Below, one piece after another: positions 46,837 to 56,082 of a DNA stretch of 62,856 nt. Source of the DNA: Candidatus Gastranaerophilales bacterium (GTDB lineage: Bacteria > Cyanobacteriota > Vampirovibrionia > Gastranaerophilales > Gastranaerophilaceae); the NCBI GenBank assembly GCA_944322895.1, contig CALUQL010000002.1:1-62856 (forward strand). The letters are read 5' to 3'. Each line of letters begins with the position of its first letter. Positions within the stretch are counted from its first letter, which is position 1. A program made the position numbers and the translations under genes. The notes under the pieces are model-generated. The model was not told the origin of the DNA. It did not search any database and was given only the letters and a program-made list of their open reading frames with translations.

Positions 46837-47599
46837 TTTTATATTATTTTTTATAGGAAATATAACATTTGCTTCAACTTATGTTAGTTTGTCACCTGTT
46901 ATAACGGAAATTATATATTCACTTGGTGCTGAAAATAATCTGCTTGCTGTTTCTTCAACTTGTAATTACCCTGAAAAAGTTAAAGAAAAACCAATTATTG
47001 GTGATACATATTTTGTAAATATGGAAATGATTGTTAGTTTACAACCTGATTATTTATTTGCAATGACATCCGCCAAGCCTAAACTTGGAGAACTTTCTTT
47101 AACAAAAACTAAGCCTGTCTATTTTGAGTTTACAAACATAGAAGAAATATATTCAACTATAAATAATATTGCTAGAATTACAAATAGTGAAAAAAATGCA
47201 CAAAGACTTATAAAAAACATAAGACAAGAAATTCAAGAAAACAGGACTAATAATTCTAAAAAAATTTTATATGTAGTACAAACAAATCCTCTTGTTACAA
47301 TAGGAAGCGAGAGTTTTATAACAGATATTATAAAAAAATCAGGTCATATTTCTATTACATCCGAAATTCCATATTATTATCCAAATATAACTTTAGAATA
47401 TGTTCTTGAAAAAAATCCTGATGTTATTATTATTTGTTTCCCTTCTGATGTTGAGAAAATAAAAAAATTATTCCCGAAAACTAGAATATTATATTTAAGT
47501 TCAAAGCAAAGAGATATAATAAACCGCCCGGGACCTAGAGTAGCCGAAGCGGTTAAATTATTCTCTACATTAAATTTTAGTGAAAAGCCTACACATTAA
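46802..47599 (+). CDS. btuF: cobalamin-binding periplasmic protein (BtuF-like)
   Basis: 265 residues, with AAGG before the ATG. Signal peptide MKKIFIYRYVISFILFFIGNITFAS. Class III binding-protein fold: SLSPVITEIIYSLGAENNLLAVSSTCNYPEKVKEKPIIGD is the typical BtuF/FepB start. A Glu in VKEKPIIGD and an acidic patch near residue 190 could form salt bridges with BtuC arginines. NRPGPRVAEAVKLF is the standard C-terminal motif. Last gene of the B12 operon; it overlaps the convergent ychF by 11 bases. Confidence 0.9.
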   Translation: MKKIFIYRYVISFILFFIGNITFASTYVSLSPVITEIIYSLGAENNLLAVSSTCNYPEKVKEKPIIGDTYFVNMEMIVSLQPDYLFAMTSAKPKLGELSLTKTKPVYFEFTNIEEIYSTINNIARITNSEKNAQRLIKNIRQEIQENRTNNSKKILYVVQTNPLVTIGSESFITDIIKKSGHISITSEIPYYYPNITLEYVLEKNPDVIIICFPSDVEKIKKLFPKTRILYLSSKQRDIINRPGPRVAEAVKLFSTLNFSEKPTH

Positions 47600-48686
47600 A
47601 TCTAAAGTGGACTATGTCTCCATCTTGAATAATGTAATCTTTTCCTTCAAGTCTAGTAACACCTCTTTCTCTGGCTACAACGTAAGAACCTGCATCTACA
47701 AAGTCTTTATAACTCGTTACTTCTGCTCTTATGAAACCTTTTTCGAAGTCTGTGTGAATAACACCGGCTGCTTTTGGAGCCTTAGAACCTTTCTTTACAG
47801 TCCAAGCTCTTACTTCTTTTTCGCCAGCTGTTATAAATGTTGTTAAATCAAGCAGCTTATATACAGATTGAACCATTCTTTCAATACCAGAGCTTGTTAC
47901 GCCTAAATCTGATAAATATGCTTTTGCTTCTTCTTGCGATAAATCTACAAGTTCTGCTTCTATTTTCGCTGAAATTACAACAACATCAGCACCATGTTTA
48001 GATGCATATTCTCTTACTTGTTCAACATAATTATTACCGGTTGCTAAATCTGTTTCGCTAACATTAGCAGCATATATAACAGGTTTTATACACATTAATT
48101 GCGAACTTTTAGCAAATTCGAGTTCTTCATCTTCAAAATATTTTTCGAGATTTATAAATGTTGCATCTGCTAATAATTCATTTATTTTTGATAGAACTTT
48201 ATATTCAAGAGCAGCTTGTTTGTCGCCTGTTTTAACTATTTTAGTTAATCTTTCAAGCCTTTTTTCTATTGATGCCATATCCGCTAATGCTAATTCTGTA
48301 TTAATGGTTTCTATGTCATCAATAGGATTAACTTTTCCCGCAACATGGATTGTATTTATATCATCAAAACATCTTACAACTTGAATAATTGCATCAACTT
48401 CTCTTATATTGTGTAAAAATTGGTTGCCAAGTCCTTCTCCTTTACTTGCACCTTTTACAAGTCCTGCTATATCCACAAACTCAATAGCAGTAGGAATTAT
48501 TGTTTGAGTTTTAACAAGTTTGCCTAAAATCTGAAGTCTTTCATCAGGAACATTAACAACGCCGACATTTGGTTCTATAGTACAAAACGGAAAGTTTGCG
48601 CTCTGTGCATTATTTGAAGAAGTTAATGCGTTAAATAATGTTGATTTCCCTACGTTTGGTAATCCTACAATTCCTGCTCGTAACAT
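47589..48686 (-). CDS. ychF: redox-regulated ATPase YchF (Obg-like)
   Basis: 365 residues, the invariant family size. P-loop GIVGLPNVGKSTLFNALT, an FPFCTIEPNVGVV switch I, VDIAGLVKGASKGEGLGNQFLHNIREVDA as the G3 region, the NxxE-type nucleotide loop YAANVSETD in place of NKxD (explaining ATP preference), and the C-terminal TGS domain ending IQDGDIVHFRFNV. A ribosome-associated translation factor. Start ATG follows GAAAGGAAATATTT. Confidence 0.97.
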   Translation of the reverse strand: MLRAGIVGLPNVGKSTLFNALTSSNNAQSANFPFCTIEPNVGVVNVPDERLQILGKLVKTQTIIPTAIEFVDIAGLVKGASKGEGLGNQFLHNIREVDAIIQVVRCFDDINTIHVAGKVNPIDDIETINTELALADMASIEKRLERLTKIVKTGDKQAALEYKVLSKINELLADATFINLEKYFEDEELEFAKSSQLMCIKPVIYAANVSETDLATGNNYVEQVREYASKHGADVVVISAKIEAELVDLSQEEAKAYLSDLGVTSSGIERMVQSVYKLLDLTTFITAGEKEVRAWTVKKGSKAPKAAGVIHTDFEKGFIRAEVTSYKDFVDAGSYVVARERGVTRLEGKDYIIQDGDIVHFRFNV

Positions 48687-48750
48687 AAATATTTCCTTTC
48701 AAACTGTCTCTAGCGTAATATAAAAATATATGCTAATCAACAATTTAAAA

Positions 48751-49542
48751 TTAACCTTTAATTTTTACTTCATCTGTGATTTTAATTTGAAATTGTGTAC
48801 CGGCAGGTAAGGATAAAGAACCCCCCTTTGTAAATATTGTAATAACAGGTGCTGTTACTAAATTTAATGTATAAACAACAGCTCCGCCTGCTAAAGGAAT
48901 TATTGAAAATAGGTTAACAAAAGGGATTGGCATCATAGCCATAGCGCAAGTATGTGTTGCTGAAAATACTTTTTTCCCGGGTGTCATTACTTTAGAAAAA
49001 TTCTTCCAGTATGTACGTTTACCCTTTATATTGCTTAAAAATATTCTTTTAGAATTTGCCATACTTACTTTTGTATCTATTTTAGACATTATTCCGTTAA
49101 AGTATATTTCATCAATTTTAAGTTCAACAAGACCACCATTTCCTGTTATTTGTGGTCTGTGAGCATCTGTTACTGTTCCTTTAAAAAGTGTTCCTGCAGG
49201 AATTATAGTACCTTCTTTTGTATATATATTGTCGTTGGAACTAAATGTTACTTGACTTCCTTTGTGCATCCAATCAGATATTTTGTTTGTTGATGTAAGA
49301 TTGATTTTTGTCCCGCGTTTAAGAGTATAAATTTTCCCCGTGGGATTGTATTTGGTTTGTGTTGAAATTTCTGCCTTGACCGGATTTGTTGTTGGTGCAG
49401 TATTGGGAAGAGCAGGTAATTCATTAGTCGCAACATTAAAATCTTTTCTTATACTGGCATCAATTGAAGAATCAAACTCAACTGCAACAGCTGTTAAATT
49501 TACAATACAAAATATTAAAAATATAGTTAGAAATTTCTTCAT
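48751..49542 (-). CDS. exported hypothetical protein
   Basis: 263 residues. Signal peptide MKKFLTIFLIFCIVNLTAVA. A Thr/Pro/Asn linker (about 45-70), then a beta-rich region with GTKINLTS, GSQVTFSSN, GTIIPAGTLFKGTVTDAHRPQ, GGLVELKIDEIYFN, and a closing GGSLSLPAGTQFQIKITDEVKIKG. The Ile/Leu-Pro-Ala-Gly-Thr-x-Phe motif appears twice, as in envelope proteins with VirB10/TrbI-like or related beta domains; no such machinery is nearby, so that remains a hint. Two hydrophobic segments at about residues 195-235 could be membrane-embedded. Function unknown. Confidence 0.6.
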   Translation of the reverse strand: MKKFLTIFLIFCIVNLTAVAVEFDSSIDASIRKDFNVATNELPALPNTAPTTNPVKAEISTQTKYNPTGKIYTLKRGTKINLTSTNKISDWMHKGSQVTFSSNDNIYTKEGTIIPAGTLFKGTVTDAHRPQITGNGGLVELKIDEIYFNGIMSKIDTKVSMANSKRIFLSNIKGKRTYWKNFSKVMTPGKKVFSATHTCAMAMMPIPFVNLFSIIPLAGGAVVYTLNLVTAPVITIFTKGGSLSLPAGTQFQIKITDEVKIKG

Positions 49543-49592
49543 AACTATATTTTATAATTAAAGAATAAAAAATTACTCAATTAAATGAGTGA

Positions 49593-51431
49593 TTATTTAG
49601 ATTGTTTATCTTTGTTATTTGTTTTTTCGTTATTTTTTAAAGGTTGAGCATATTTAGGTGTTAAATCTGTCCAGAAATTATCATATTCTTCTTTTGCTAC
49701 TTTTGCTACAGAGCCTGATTCTTTATATTTTTTGTATAATTTATCACAATAGTTTCCAAGCTTACCTAACGCAATACCTGATATTAGAGAGAACATAAGG
49801 TTTTTAGCTCCAGAGAACATCTTTGTTGTACCGTAGATAAAAGTAGCAAAACTGCCAGCCAATGGAATACAGGTTGTTAATGTTGCTGAAACTTTTTCTT
49901 CTTTATCATCACCTTTCGCTATGGCAATAGCACCTGCTCCTATAGGGAAAAGTAATGATAATACATCTGTTGCAGCTGAACCAACTTCAAGTTCTGCTTG
50001 TTTTAAGAAATATTCACCCATTTCAAGTTCTGTAGCACTATCAAGTCCTTTGCTTATTTTAGATGATAATTTTGAAAAATCTTTAAATTCCGCATCAGTT
50101 ATGATTTTCGTATTTGTGCCTTGTAGTGTTTTACTGTTTAATCCTTTTAGGATTGTCATTATTTCCTCAAGTGCACCTTTTGATTTTCCGCTTGTAGATT
50201 TAGCTGAAGCTTTTATTGAATTCAAAATATCAAATATGTTTGCTTTTTCGATATCTGAATAATCTGATTTTTTAATTAATGCAATGAAGTCATCAACACT
50301 TGATGATATTTCTTCTACAATTTTTCTTCTTGAAGTGGCTTCACTTGCACCTGAGCATTTTTTAAATGCATCAAGTTGTTGGTTTAATTTTGTTATGAAT
50401 TCTAGAGAAGCTGTGTCTTGAATTTTTATTGAATTAGAGAATTGATTAACTTTCCCTTTTATATCATCATATATTGCAGGAATATTGTTAGTAACCCTTT
50501 TTCTTGCATTTAAGATTTCTTCTCTTAGTTCTTGTTGGGCAGCACTAGAAACATCTTGTGTTACATAAGTTCTATAATTATTTGTATCAACTTTATTTCC
50601 TTTTGTACCAAATAATTTTTCTTTTATTTTCTCAGAAATTCCGGACAATAATTTAGTGCGTTTTTGTCCTCTTAGTTTTCTTGCTCCTAAACTAAAACCA
50701 TCATCATAAGCACTTTCAAGACGTTTTATTTCATAGGAAAGTTTTTCTACCCATTCTGCTAATGTTTTTGTCTCACCTTTTATGGTTACTGGCATTATTT
50801 TTTGAGCTTCGTCTAAATTTTCTAAATTTGTAATGTTGTAGTGCTTTAGAAGTGAGGTTAAATCTTTTACTTTTACTTCAACTTTGTCATATTTTTTTCC
50901 GAGTGTTTTGTCTACGACTTTCTTAAATAAGTGTTTGGTCTTGTCTGCAAATTTAGCTGTCGCTTTGTTTAATCTTAGAATTCTATCACAGGTCCAGTCT
51001 TTAATCGCAGCAAAGTTTGATGTGGCTTCAAGTCCGTCTATTGCTTTTTTAGTTCCTTTTTTTGCATACAAAATTGTTTTGGAAGTTATTCCTTCAGCTT
51101 TTTTACTTCCGCTTTCTGAAATTTCTCTTGTTAATTTATCTTTTAATTTTGTTAGTTTTTTTAAGGAACTTCCGTGAAAACCTTTTGCAAAAAACATACT
51201 TGCGATTCCTGCAGTTATTATTGTTGAGGCAAGAGTTGACCCGAAAATAATTTTTTTTGCTTTGCTTGATTTTTTCTTTGTAAGTTCAATTGAATCTTTT
51301 TTCTCTTCTTCAGAAGAATTTACAGACACTTTTGAAACTGGTTTTTGCACTACATTAGCTTGTTCCAGTGTATATTGTGGGAACAAGCTAAATATATTAT
51401 TTGATGTCTGTATATTATTGTTTTGTATCAT
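49593..51431 (-). CDS. lineage-type hypothetical protein, coiled coil with membrane segments
   Basis: 612 residues. Asn/Gln-rich head, then a Lys/Ser stretch (about 45-60) and a hydrophobic span (IIFGSTLASTIITAGIASMFFAKG, about 60-83) followed by SSLKKLTKLKDKLTREIS, similar in layout to the middle of the 973-residue protein. Residues 180-420 are charged coiled coil. The end has hydrophobic stretches (AATDVLSLLFPIGAGAIAI; CIPLAGSFATFIYGTT; FSLISGIALGKLG) and a basic tail. Starts with a one-base overlap (TAATG) with the gene before it, so they are translationally coupled. Function unknown. Confidence 0.6.
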   Translation of the reverse strand: MIQNNNIQTSNNIFSLFPQYTLEQANVVQKPVSKVSVNSSEEEKKDSIELTKKKSSKAKKIIFGSTLASTIITAGIASMFFAKGFHGSSLKKLTKLKDKLTREISESGSKKAEGITSKTILYAKKGTKKAIDGLEATSNFAAIKDWTCDRILRLNKATAKFADKTKHLFKKVVDKTLGKKYDKVEVKVKDLTSLLKHYNITNLENLDEAQKIMPVTIKGETKTLAEWVEKLSYEIKRLESAYDDGFSLGARKLRGQKRTKLLSGISEKIKEKLFGTKGNKVDTNNYRTYVTQDVSSAAQQELREEILNARKRVTNNIPAIYDDIKGKVNQFSNSIKIQDTASLEFITKLNQQLDAFKKCSGASEATSRRKIVEEISSSVDDFIALIKKSDYSDIEKANIFDILNSIKASAKSTSGKSKGALEEIMTILKGLNSKTLQGTNTKIITDAEFKDFSKLSSKISKGLDSATELEMGEYFLKQAELEVGSAATDVLSLLFPIGAGAIAIAKGDDKEEKVSATLTTCIPLAGSFATFIYGTTKMFSGAKNLMFSLISGIALGKLGNYCDKLYKKYKESGSVAKVAKEEYDNFWTDLTPKYAQPLKNNEKTNNKDKQSK

Positions 51432-51883
51432 TAGTTAGTCTTTTTCGTAAATAAATTTTTTGCTCCGTTATATATTGCTTGGAAAGGTTTTGCAATTAGT
51501 TTTACACCTTTTTTTATAAATTCAGTTGGTTTTGCACAAGCAGCTTTTAAATGTTTACCGGTTTCTTTTAATGATTTACCTGCTTGTCCTAAATTAGGAT
51601 GTTTTATACCGAAATTTTTTATTGCATTAGTTATTCCGGCACTAGTGTTCTTTATAATTTGTTGGATTTTACCTTTTCCTTTATAAGCAGCAACACCTGT
51701 TGCAATCATTAGTGCGATTGTACCTAAAACACCAGCTGCTTTCTTGTTTCCTTTAGATTTGTATTTGGGGTTGAATGAATCTTTGGGTATTTCTTGATTT
51801 ACACTTTGTTCTGTTTTTGTACGGAGTCCATCTTTACCATATTTAGAACTGTAATTTATTTCTCCAAATTTTATCGGATTCAT
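51431..51883 (-). CDS. lineage-type small membrane protein
   Basis: 150 residues, with AAGGAGG 5-8 bases before the ATG. Head MNPIKFGEINYSSKYG, again a short KFG-type N-terminal motif. A Lys-rich segment (42-50) precedes a hydrophobic span (AAGVLGTIALMIATGVAAY, about 50-68). Basic amphipathic helices follow (KGKIQQIIKNTSAGITNAIKNFG; PTEFIKKGVKLIAKPFQAIYNGAKN). Very basic overall (many Lys). Probably anchored in the membrane, with nucleic-acid or acidic-partner binding possible. Co-transcribed with the 612-residue gene. Confidence 0.6.
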   Translation of the reverse strand: MNPIKFGEINYSSKYGKDGLRTKTEQSVNQEIPKDSFNPKYKSKGNKKAAGVLGTIALMIATGVAAYKGKGKIQQIIKNTSAGITNAIKNFGIKHPNLGQAGKSLKETGKHLKAACAKPTEFIKKGVKLIAKPFQAIYNGAKNLFTKKTN

Positions 51884-52068
51884 AAAAACCTCCTTATGTA
51901 TAACTACCTATTTCTATAAAAACAAAATAGTTTGAAAAATTGTCTTTTCTTATTACTTCCGTAAATTAATATTATAGTGGCTACTCCAAACGCAGTATTT
52001 TAGAAGCAAAATATTCCTTTTTTTTAAATTTTATCGGATGATATATATTGTAGAGGAATAGATGGTCG

Positions 52069-53736
52069 ATGTCTAAAAAAAGCATAAGTAATTCTATAGA
52101 AACTGAAGAATTTGATTTTGATTCTATGGCTCAAGATTACATGGAATTTGCTCGTAAATATCATGAACAGTATTTAATAAAGGGTAAAAAATCAGATTTG
52201 GATAATGCTGTCGATAATTATATCGACGCAATTAAATTTAATCCTAATATTGCGGAAGCTTACTACAGACTTGCAACATTATTGTGGGATAGAGGTGAAA
52301 TAAATCTTTCTTCTGCAATTGAACAATGTAAATCAGCAATCAATATTTCTCCAGCTAATCCAAATGCTCATATTTATGCTGCATATTTTCTTGAAATGGC
52401 AAAAAAATATGATGAGGCTGAAAAAGAACTAAAAGAAGCAATTAAATTGAGTCCATTTAAGTCAGCACGCTCAAGATTATCGTTGGCTTCAATGTACATA
52501 GATAAAATGCACGATACAAACTTGAATGCCAAAGATTTGTCTCAATCTCTATATTATATGTTATCTGGTAGTTTGAGTATTCCACTTGATAATTCTTCAA
52601 TGAAAATGTTATACAAAAACATAACAAAGAATTTTTCATTAATTTTTTATGATTTCTTAGGTAAGGTTTTAGAAAAAACTAAAAATTATTCTATGGCTGT
52701 AAAAGCATATGATGTTGCAGCTAATTCTACCGGTAGGAATGAGGTATATTATCAAAAAATTGGTGATATTAATATACAAGAAGAAGATATAGAAACAGCT
52801 AGAAGAGCCTATATTAAAGCATTAGAGACGAATCCTTATAATAAAGAATTGTTGTTGAAAGTAGCAACAATTACTCAAGTCTATTATGATAGTGATATTG
52901 ATACAGCAATTGATTGTTATACGAAACTTTTAGAGGTAGAGGAAAATAGTTCTAATATTTATTATGAACTTGGACATCTTTATTTAAAAAAAGAGGATGT
53001 TATAAATTCTGTAAGTGCTTTTAAACTTGCTCTAACAAAAGATGAGGGAAATCCTTTCTATCATAATGCACTTGCATATGCTCTTGTTAAGGCAGAACAA
53101 TATGATGATGCTTGTGAACATTATAAAGTTGCTATAGATAAGAATCCTGATCCTGAGTGGACGGCTATTGTATGTCAAGCTTTAGCTTCTTTGTATCATA
53201 ATGTTTTCGATGATATAGATACTGCTGTAGATTTGTTAAAAACGGCTATCATTTTGGATGAAAATAATGATGAAATTTTTGTAGAGCTTGGCGATATTTA
53301 CCTTCAAACGGATGATATTGATAGTTCAATTAAAGCTTATTGCGAAGCAATTAAATTAAATCCTAAGAATGCAGTTTCTTATAATAAATGTGCGATGGCA
53401 TTGTGGAAAAAAGATTATTTGGAAGAAGCAATTATAGCCTACCACAAAGCCATTGCATTAGAACCAGAGTATTCTTCTGCATATAACAATTTAGGTGTTA
53501 TATATTTGGATGGAATAAGAAATCTAAGAGAAGCAAAAAAGCTTTTTGAAACGGCAATATCAATAAAAGCAGATTATGTTATGGCTCATTTTAATTTGGG
53601 TAGAGTTCTACAAGAACAAGGTAAAAACATAGATGCAGCGAAGTCTTACCAAAAAGCTCTTGAGTTGAATGAAATCGAAAAAGAACTTGATTCTGAAGAA
53701 ATAAGAACTAGATTATTCTCTTTATTTGAAGTCTAA
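52069..53736 (+). CDS. tetratricopeptide-repeat protein
   Basis: 555 residues, cytoplasmic (no signal peptide). At least ten TPR units by eye, beginning about residue 35, with canonical spacing, for example AEAYYRLATLLWDRGEINLSSAIEQCKSAINISPANP, NAHIYAAYFLEMAKKYDEAEKELKEAIKLSP, IYYELGHLYLKKEDVINSVSAFKLAL and SAYNNLGVIYLDGIRNLREAKKLFETAISI. An acidic head (IETEEFDFDSM) precedes them. AGAGGAATAGATG lies before the start. A protein-protein scaffold; partner unknown. Converges on the sigma factor gene with a 9-base gap. Confidence 0.85.
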   Translation: MSKKSISNSIETEEFDFDSMAQDYMEFARKYHEQYLIKGKKSDLDNAVDNYIDAIKFNPNIAEAYYRLATLLWDRGEINLSSAIEQCKSAINISPANPNAHIYAAYFLEMAKKYDEAEKELKEAIKLSPFKSARSRLSLASMYIDKMHDTNLNAKDLSQSLYYMLSGSLSIPLDNSSMKMLYKNITKNFSLIFYDFLGKVLEKTKNYSMAVKAYDVAANSTGRNEVYYQKIGDINIQEEDIETARRAYIKALETNPYNKELLLKVATITQVYYDSDIDTAIDCYTKLLEVEENSSNIYYELGHLYLKKEDVINSVSAFKLALTKDEGNPFYHNALAYALVKAEQYDDACEHYKVAIDKNPDPEWTAIVCQALASLYHNVFDDIDTAVDLLKTAIILDENNDEIFVELGDIYLQTDDIDSSIKAYCEAIKLNPKNAVSYNKCAMALWKKDYLEEAIIAYHKAIALEPEYSSAYNNLGVIYLDGIRNLREAKKLFETAISIKADYVMAHFNLGRVLQEQGKNIDAAKSYQKALELNEIEKELDSEEIRTRLFSLFEV

Positions 53737-53745
53737 AATAAAAAA

Positions 53746-54405
53746 TTAATAGCCATAATGGTCTTTTTTATTAAGATATTCTCTAACTGTATTTAATGCG
53801 GCTTGAATAATTCTTGTTATTCTTGATGAAGAAAGCCCAACTTGTTCTGCTATTTCTTTTACCTGCATATTACGATAAAATCTGTATTCGATAATAATTC
53901 TTTCTTTTTGCGGCAATTTTGCAATAGCTTCTCTAATAACTCTTCCAAGTTCAGAAATTTCAGCTTTTTCATCAGGAAGAGCTGATGGGTCTTTTATAAA
54001 ATCAAAAGGAGAATCATTATCAGATGCAGCGGCTGCTAAACTGTCAATAGATAATATTGTTTCATAAATAGCTTCTCTTACTTTACCGGGGGTGATTGTT
54101 GATTCTTCATCAGCGCCATTTTGGTTTTGTTCTTCTTGTAAATCTACATTCGTATGTTTTAGAGAATACCATTTGTATCTGTTTCTAAGCTCATTTCTTA
54201 TAGCCCATCTTACAGCTGTAGCTATATAAGCATTATTATATTTTGCCAGTTGTTCATCAGTTTTGTCTTTTATAAGTACCTGTATGGCAATAATACCAAT
54301 GCTAACAAGTTCATCATAATCCACCATGTGCGACGGAATACGTTTATGTTCTACCTTAGCTACCTTTTCGATTATTTCAATGTAATCTTTTATTTTTGTG
54401 TGCAT
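53746..54405 (-). CDS. sigma-70 family sigma factor, FliA/sigma-28-like
   Basis: 219 residues. Region 2 starts with VAKVEHKRIPSHMVDYDELVSIGIIA, the DYDELxSxG pattern of FliA/SigF/WhiG-type sigma factors, and continues with AYIATAVRWAIRNELRNRYKW for -10 recognition. An acidic low-complexity linker (about 90-150) replaces a normal region 3. Region 4 is KLPQKERIIIEYRFYRNMQVKEIAEQVGLSSSRITRIIQAALNTVR, a clear helix-turn-helix for -35 recognition. Directly behind flhB on the same strand, which supports a role in flagellar or export-gene transcription; this is inference. No good ribosome site. Confidence 0.85.
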   Translation of the reverse strand: MHTKIKDYIEIIEKVAKVEHKRIPSHMVDYDELVSIGIIAIQVLIKDKTDEQLAKYNNAYIATAVRWAIRNELRNRYKWYSLKHTNVDLQEEQNQNGADEESTITPGKVREAIYETILSIDSLAAAASDNDSPFDFIKDPSALPDEKAEISELGRVIREAIAKLPQKERIIIEYRFYRNMQVKEIAEQVGLSSSRITRIIQAALNTVREYLNKKDHYGY

Positions 54406-54430
54406 CGTTTAATCTATTAGTCTTTTTCTT

Positions 54431-55504
54431 TTATATATTACTACCTTTTTTAGTATTTCGCAAATTGTATACAAAAATCAATATTTCAGCGACTGCTTTA
54501 TATAATTCAGGTGGAATAGATGCATTAATTTCTACCATTCTAAATAAGGCTCTTGCAACAGGTGGATTTTCAATAACTGGAATTGAATGTTCTCTTGCAA
54601 TTTCTATAATTTTTTTTGCAAATAATTCTGTACCTTTTGCAAGCATTTTGGGTGATTCCATTTGCTGTGCATCATATTTTAACGCACAAGCAATGTGTGT
54701 TGGGTTAGTTACAACGAAATCAGCATCTGGTACAGAATCCATCATTTTCTTTTGTAACATTTGTTGTCTTCTTTGTCTTAATGCAGCTTTTACATGGGGA
54801 TCTCCTTCGGAGTTCTTATATTCATCTTTTACTTCTTTAAAAGACATCTTTTGGTCTTGTAAAAATTTCCATCGTACCATACCATAATCTGCAGCAGCAA
54901 TTATTAAAAATGCTAAGCCTGCTTTCATTACGAAATCTATAATAAGAGAACCGAATTCGTTCATAATTGCAAAACTGTTATCAATAGTTGCCAATGCTAA
55001 TATTGCTTCTAAATGTGAATTATAAACCATCCATCCTATAAGTCCCAGAAGTGCAACTTTTACAATGTTTTTTACTAATTCAAATGCCGTTTTGGGAGAC
55101 ATCAAATTTTTAAAGTATTTAGATGGGTTAAGTTTATCTAGTTTTGGTTCAAGAGGTTTTGTTGTAACTAGTGGGCCTACTTGTATAAAATCACCAAGTA
55201 TTGCTATAAATGCTGACATTATTAATATGGGACCTATTATTAACATGGTTGGAATCGCTATTGCAGTAAATAGATGTACATATCCTATATCTTCCAAATG
55301 CTTTTCCGGAATTTTATCATATAAATATACAAACAATATAGATATTTGATCCCATATAAATGGTGATAGTTTTAATATGATAATGAACATAACAAGTAAT
55401 GCCAAAGCCATTGAAAAATCTTTTGATTTTACAACTTGTCCTTCTTTTCTTGCTTTTTGAAGCTTTTGTTGGCTTGCTTCAAATTGTTTATTTTCATCAC
55501 CCAT
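54431..55504 (-). CDS. flhB: FlhB-family flagellar/type III export protein
   Basis: 357 residues. Four membrane helices (about residues 28-50, 82-105, 140-165, 185-210) and a cytoplasmic C-terminal domain with the autocleavage motif VTNPTHIACALKYD, cut between Asn and Pro to switch export specificity. The start MGDENKQFEASQQKLQKARKEGQVVKSKD is the standard FlhB N-terminus. After NPTH come RALFRMVEINASIPPELYKAVAEILIFVY, the usual end. Sits between apt and the sigma factor; no other flagellar genes are in the window, so whether a full flagellum or another type III system is encoded cannot be said. Confidence 0.92.
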   Translation of the reverse strand: MGDENKQFEASQQKLQKARKEGQVVKSKDFSMALALLVMFIIILKLSPFIWDQISILFVYLYDKIPEKHLEDIGYVHLFTAIAIPTMLIIGPILIMSAFIAILGDFIQVGPLVTTKPLEPKLDKLNPSKYFKNLMSPKTAFELVKNIVKVALLGLIGWMVYNSHLEAILALATIDNSFAIMNEFGSLIIDFVMKAGLAFLIIAAADYGMVRWKFLQDQKMSFKEVKDEYKNSEGDPHVKAALRQRRQQMLQKKMMDSVPDADFVVTNPTHIACALKYDAQQMESPKMLAKGTELFAKKIIEIAREHSIPVIENPPVARALFRMVEINASIPPELYKAVAEILIFVYNLRNTKKGSNI

Positions 55505-55521
55505 TAAATTTTACCGATATT

Positions 55522-56049
55522 TTAATAAGTAACCATAGAAACAACTTCTATATCTTGAGGTAAATTTTGTCTTCCTTTTAAATCTGAAAGTTCAATTACA
55601 AAAGCAGCTGCTTTTACATTTGCTCCTGCTTTTCTCAGTAACTTGCAAGCTGCGGATACTGTTCCTCCTGTTGCTAATAAATCATCAATAACTATTACGT
55701 TTTTACCTTCTTCAATAGCATCTTTATGAATTTCCAGTTTATCAGTTCCATATTCAAGAGCATATTCTTCACTTATTGTTTCAGCAGGAAGTTTTCCGGG
55801 TTTTCTTATTAAAATACAACCAGCATTTATATTGTACGCAAGTGCTGACCCAAATATAAATCCTCTTGATTCAATAACTGCAACATAATCTATACCTTTA
55901 TTAATGAATTTTTCTGTTAAGAAGTTAATCATTTCTCTAAGTGCTTCTTTATCCTTTATTGCAGTTGTAATATCTCTAAAAATAATTCCATCTATTGGAA
56001 AATCTTTAATACTTCTTATTCTTTCTTTTACAAGCTGCACGCTATTCAT
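55522..56049 (-). CDS. apt: adenine phosphoribosyltransferase
   Basis: 175 residues, the usual size. Salvages adenine to AMP using PRPP. FPIDGIIFRDITTAIKD at the N-terminus is typical, as are the base-binding ESRGFIFGSALAY, the flexible loop IRKPGKLPAETISEEYALEYGTD and the PRPP motif VIVIDDLLATGGTVSAA. Sits 17 bases before flhB on the same strand and 33 bases after maf. Confidence 0.96.
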   Translation of the reverse strand: MNSVQLVKERIRSIKDFPIDGIIFRDITTAIKDKEALREMINFLTEKFINKGIDYVAVIESRGFIFGSALAYNINAGCILIRKPGKLPAETISEEYALEYGTDKLEIHKDAIEEGKNVIVIDDLLATGGTVSAACKLLRKAGANVKAAAFVIELSDLKGRQNLPQDIEVVSMVTY

Positions 56050-56082
56050 ATTTATCTCCTTCTTAACTCCTTTAATTATATT

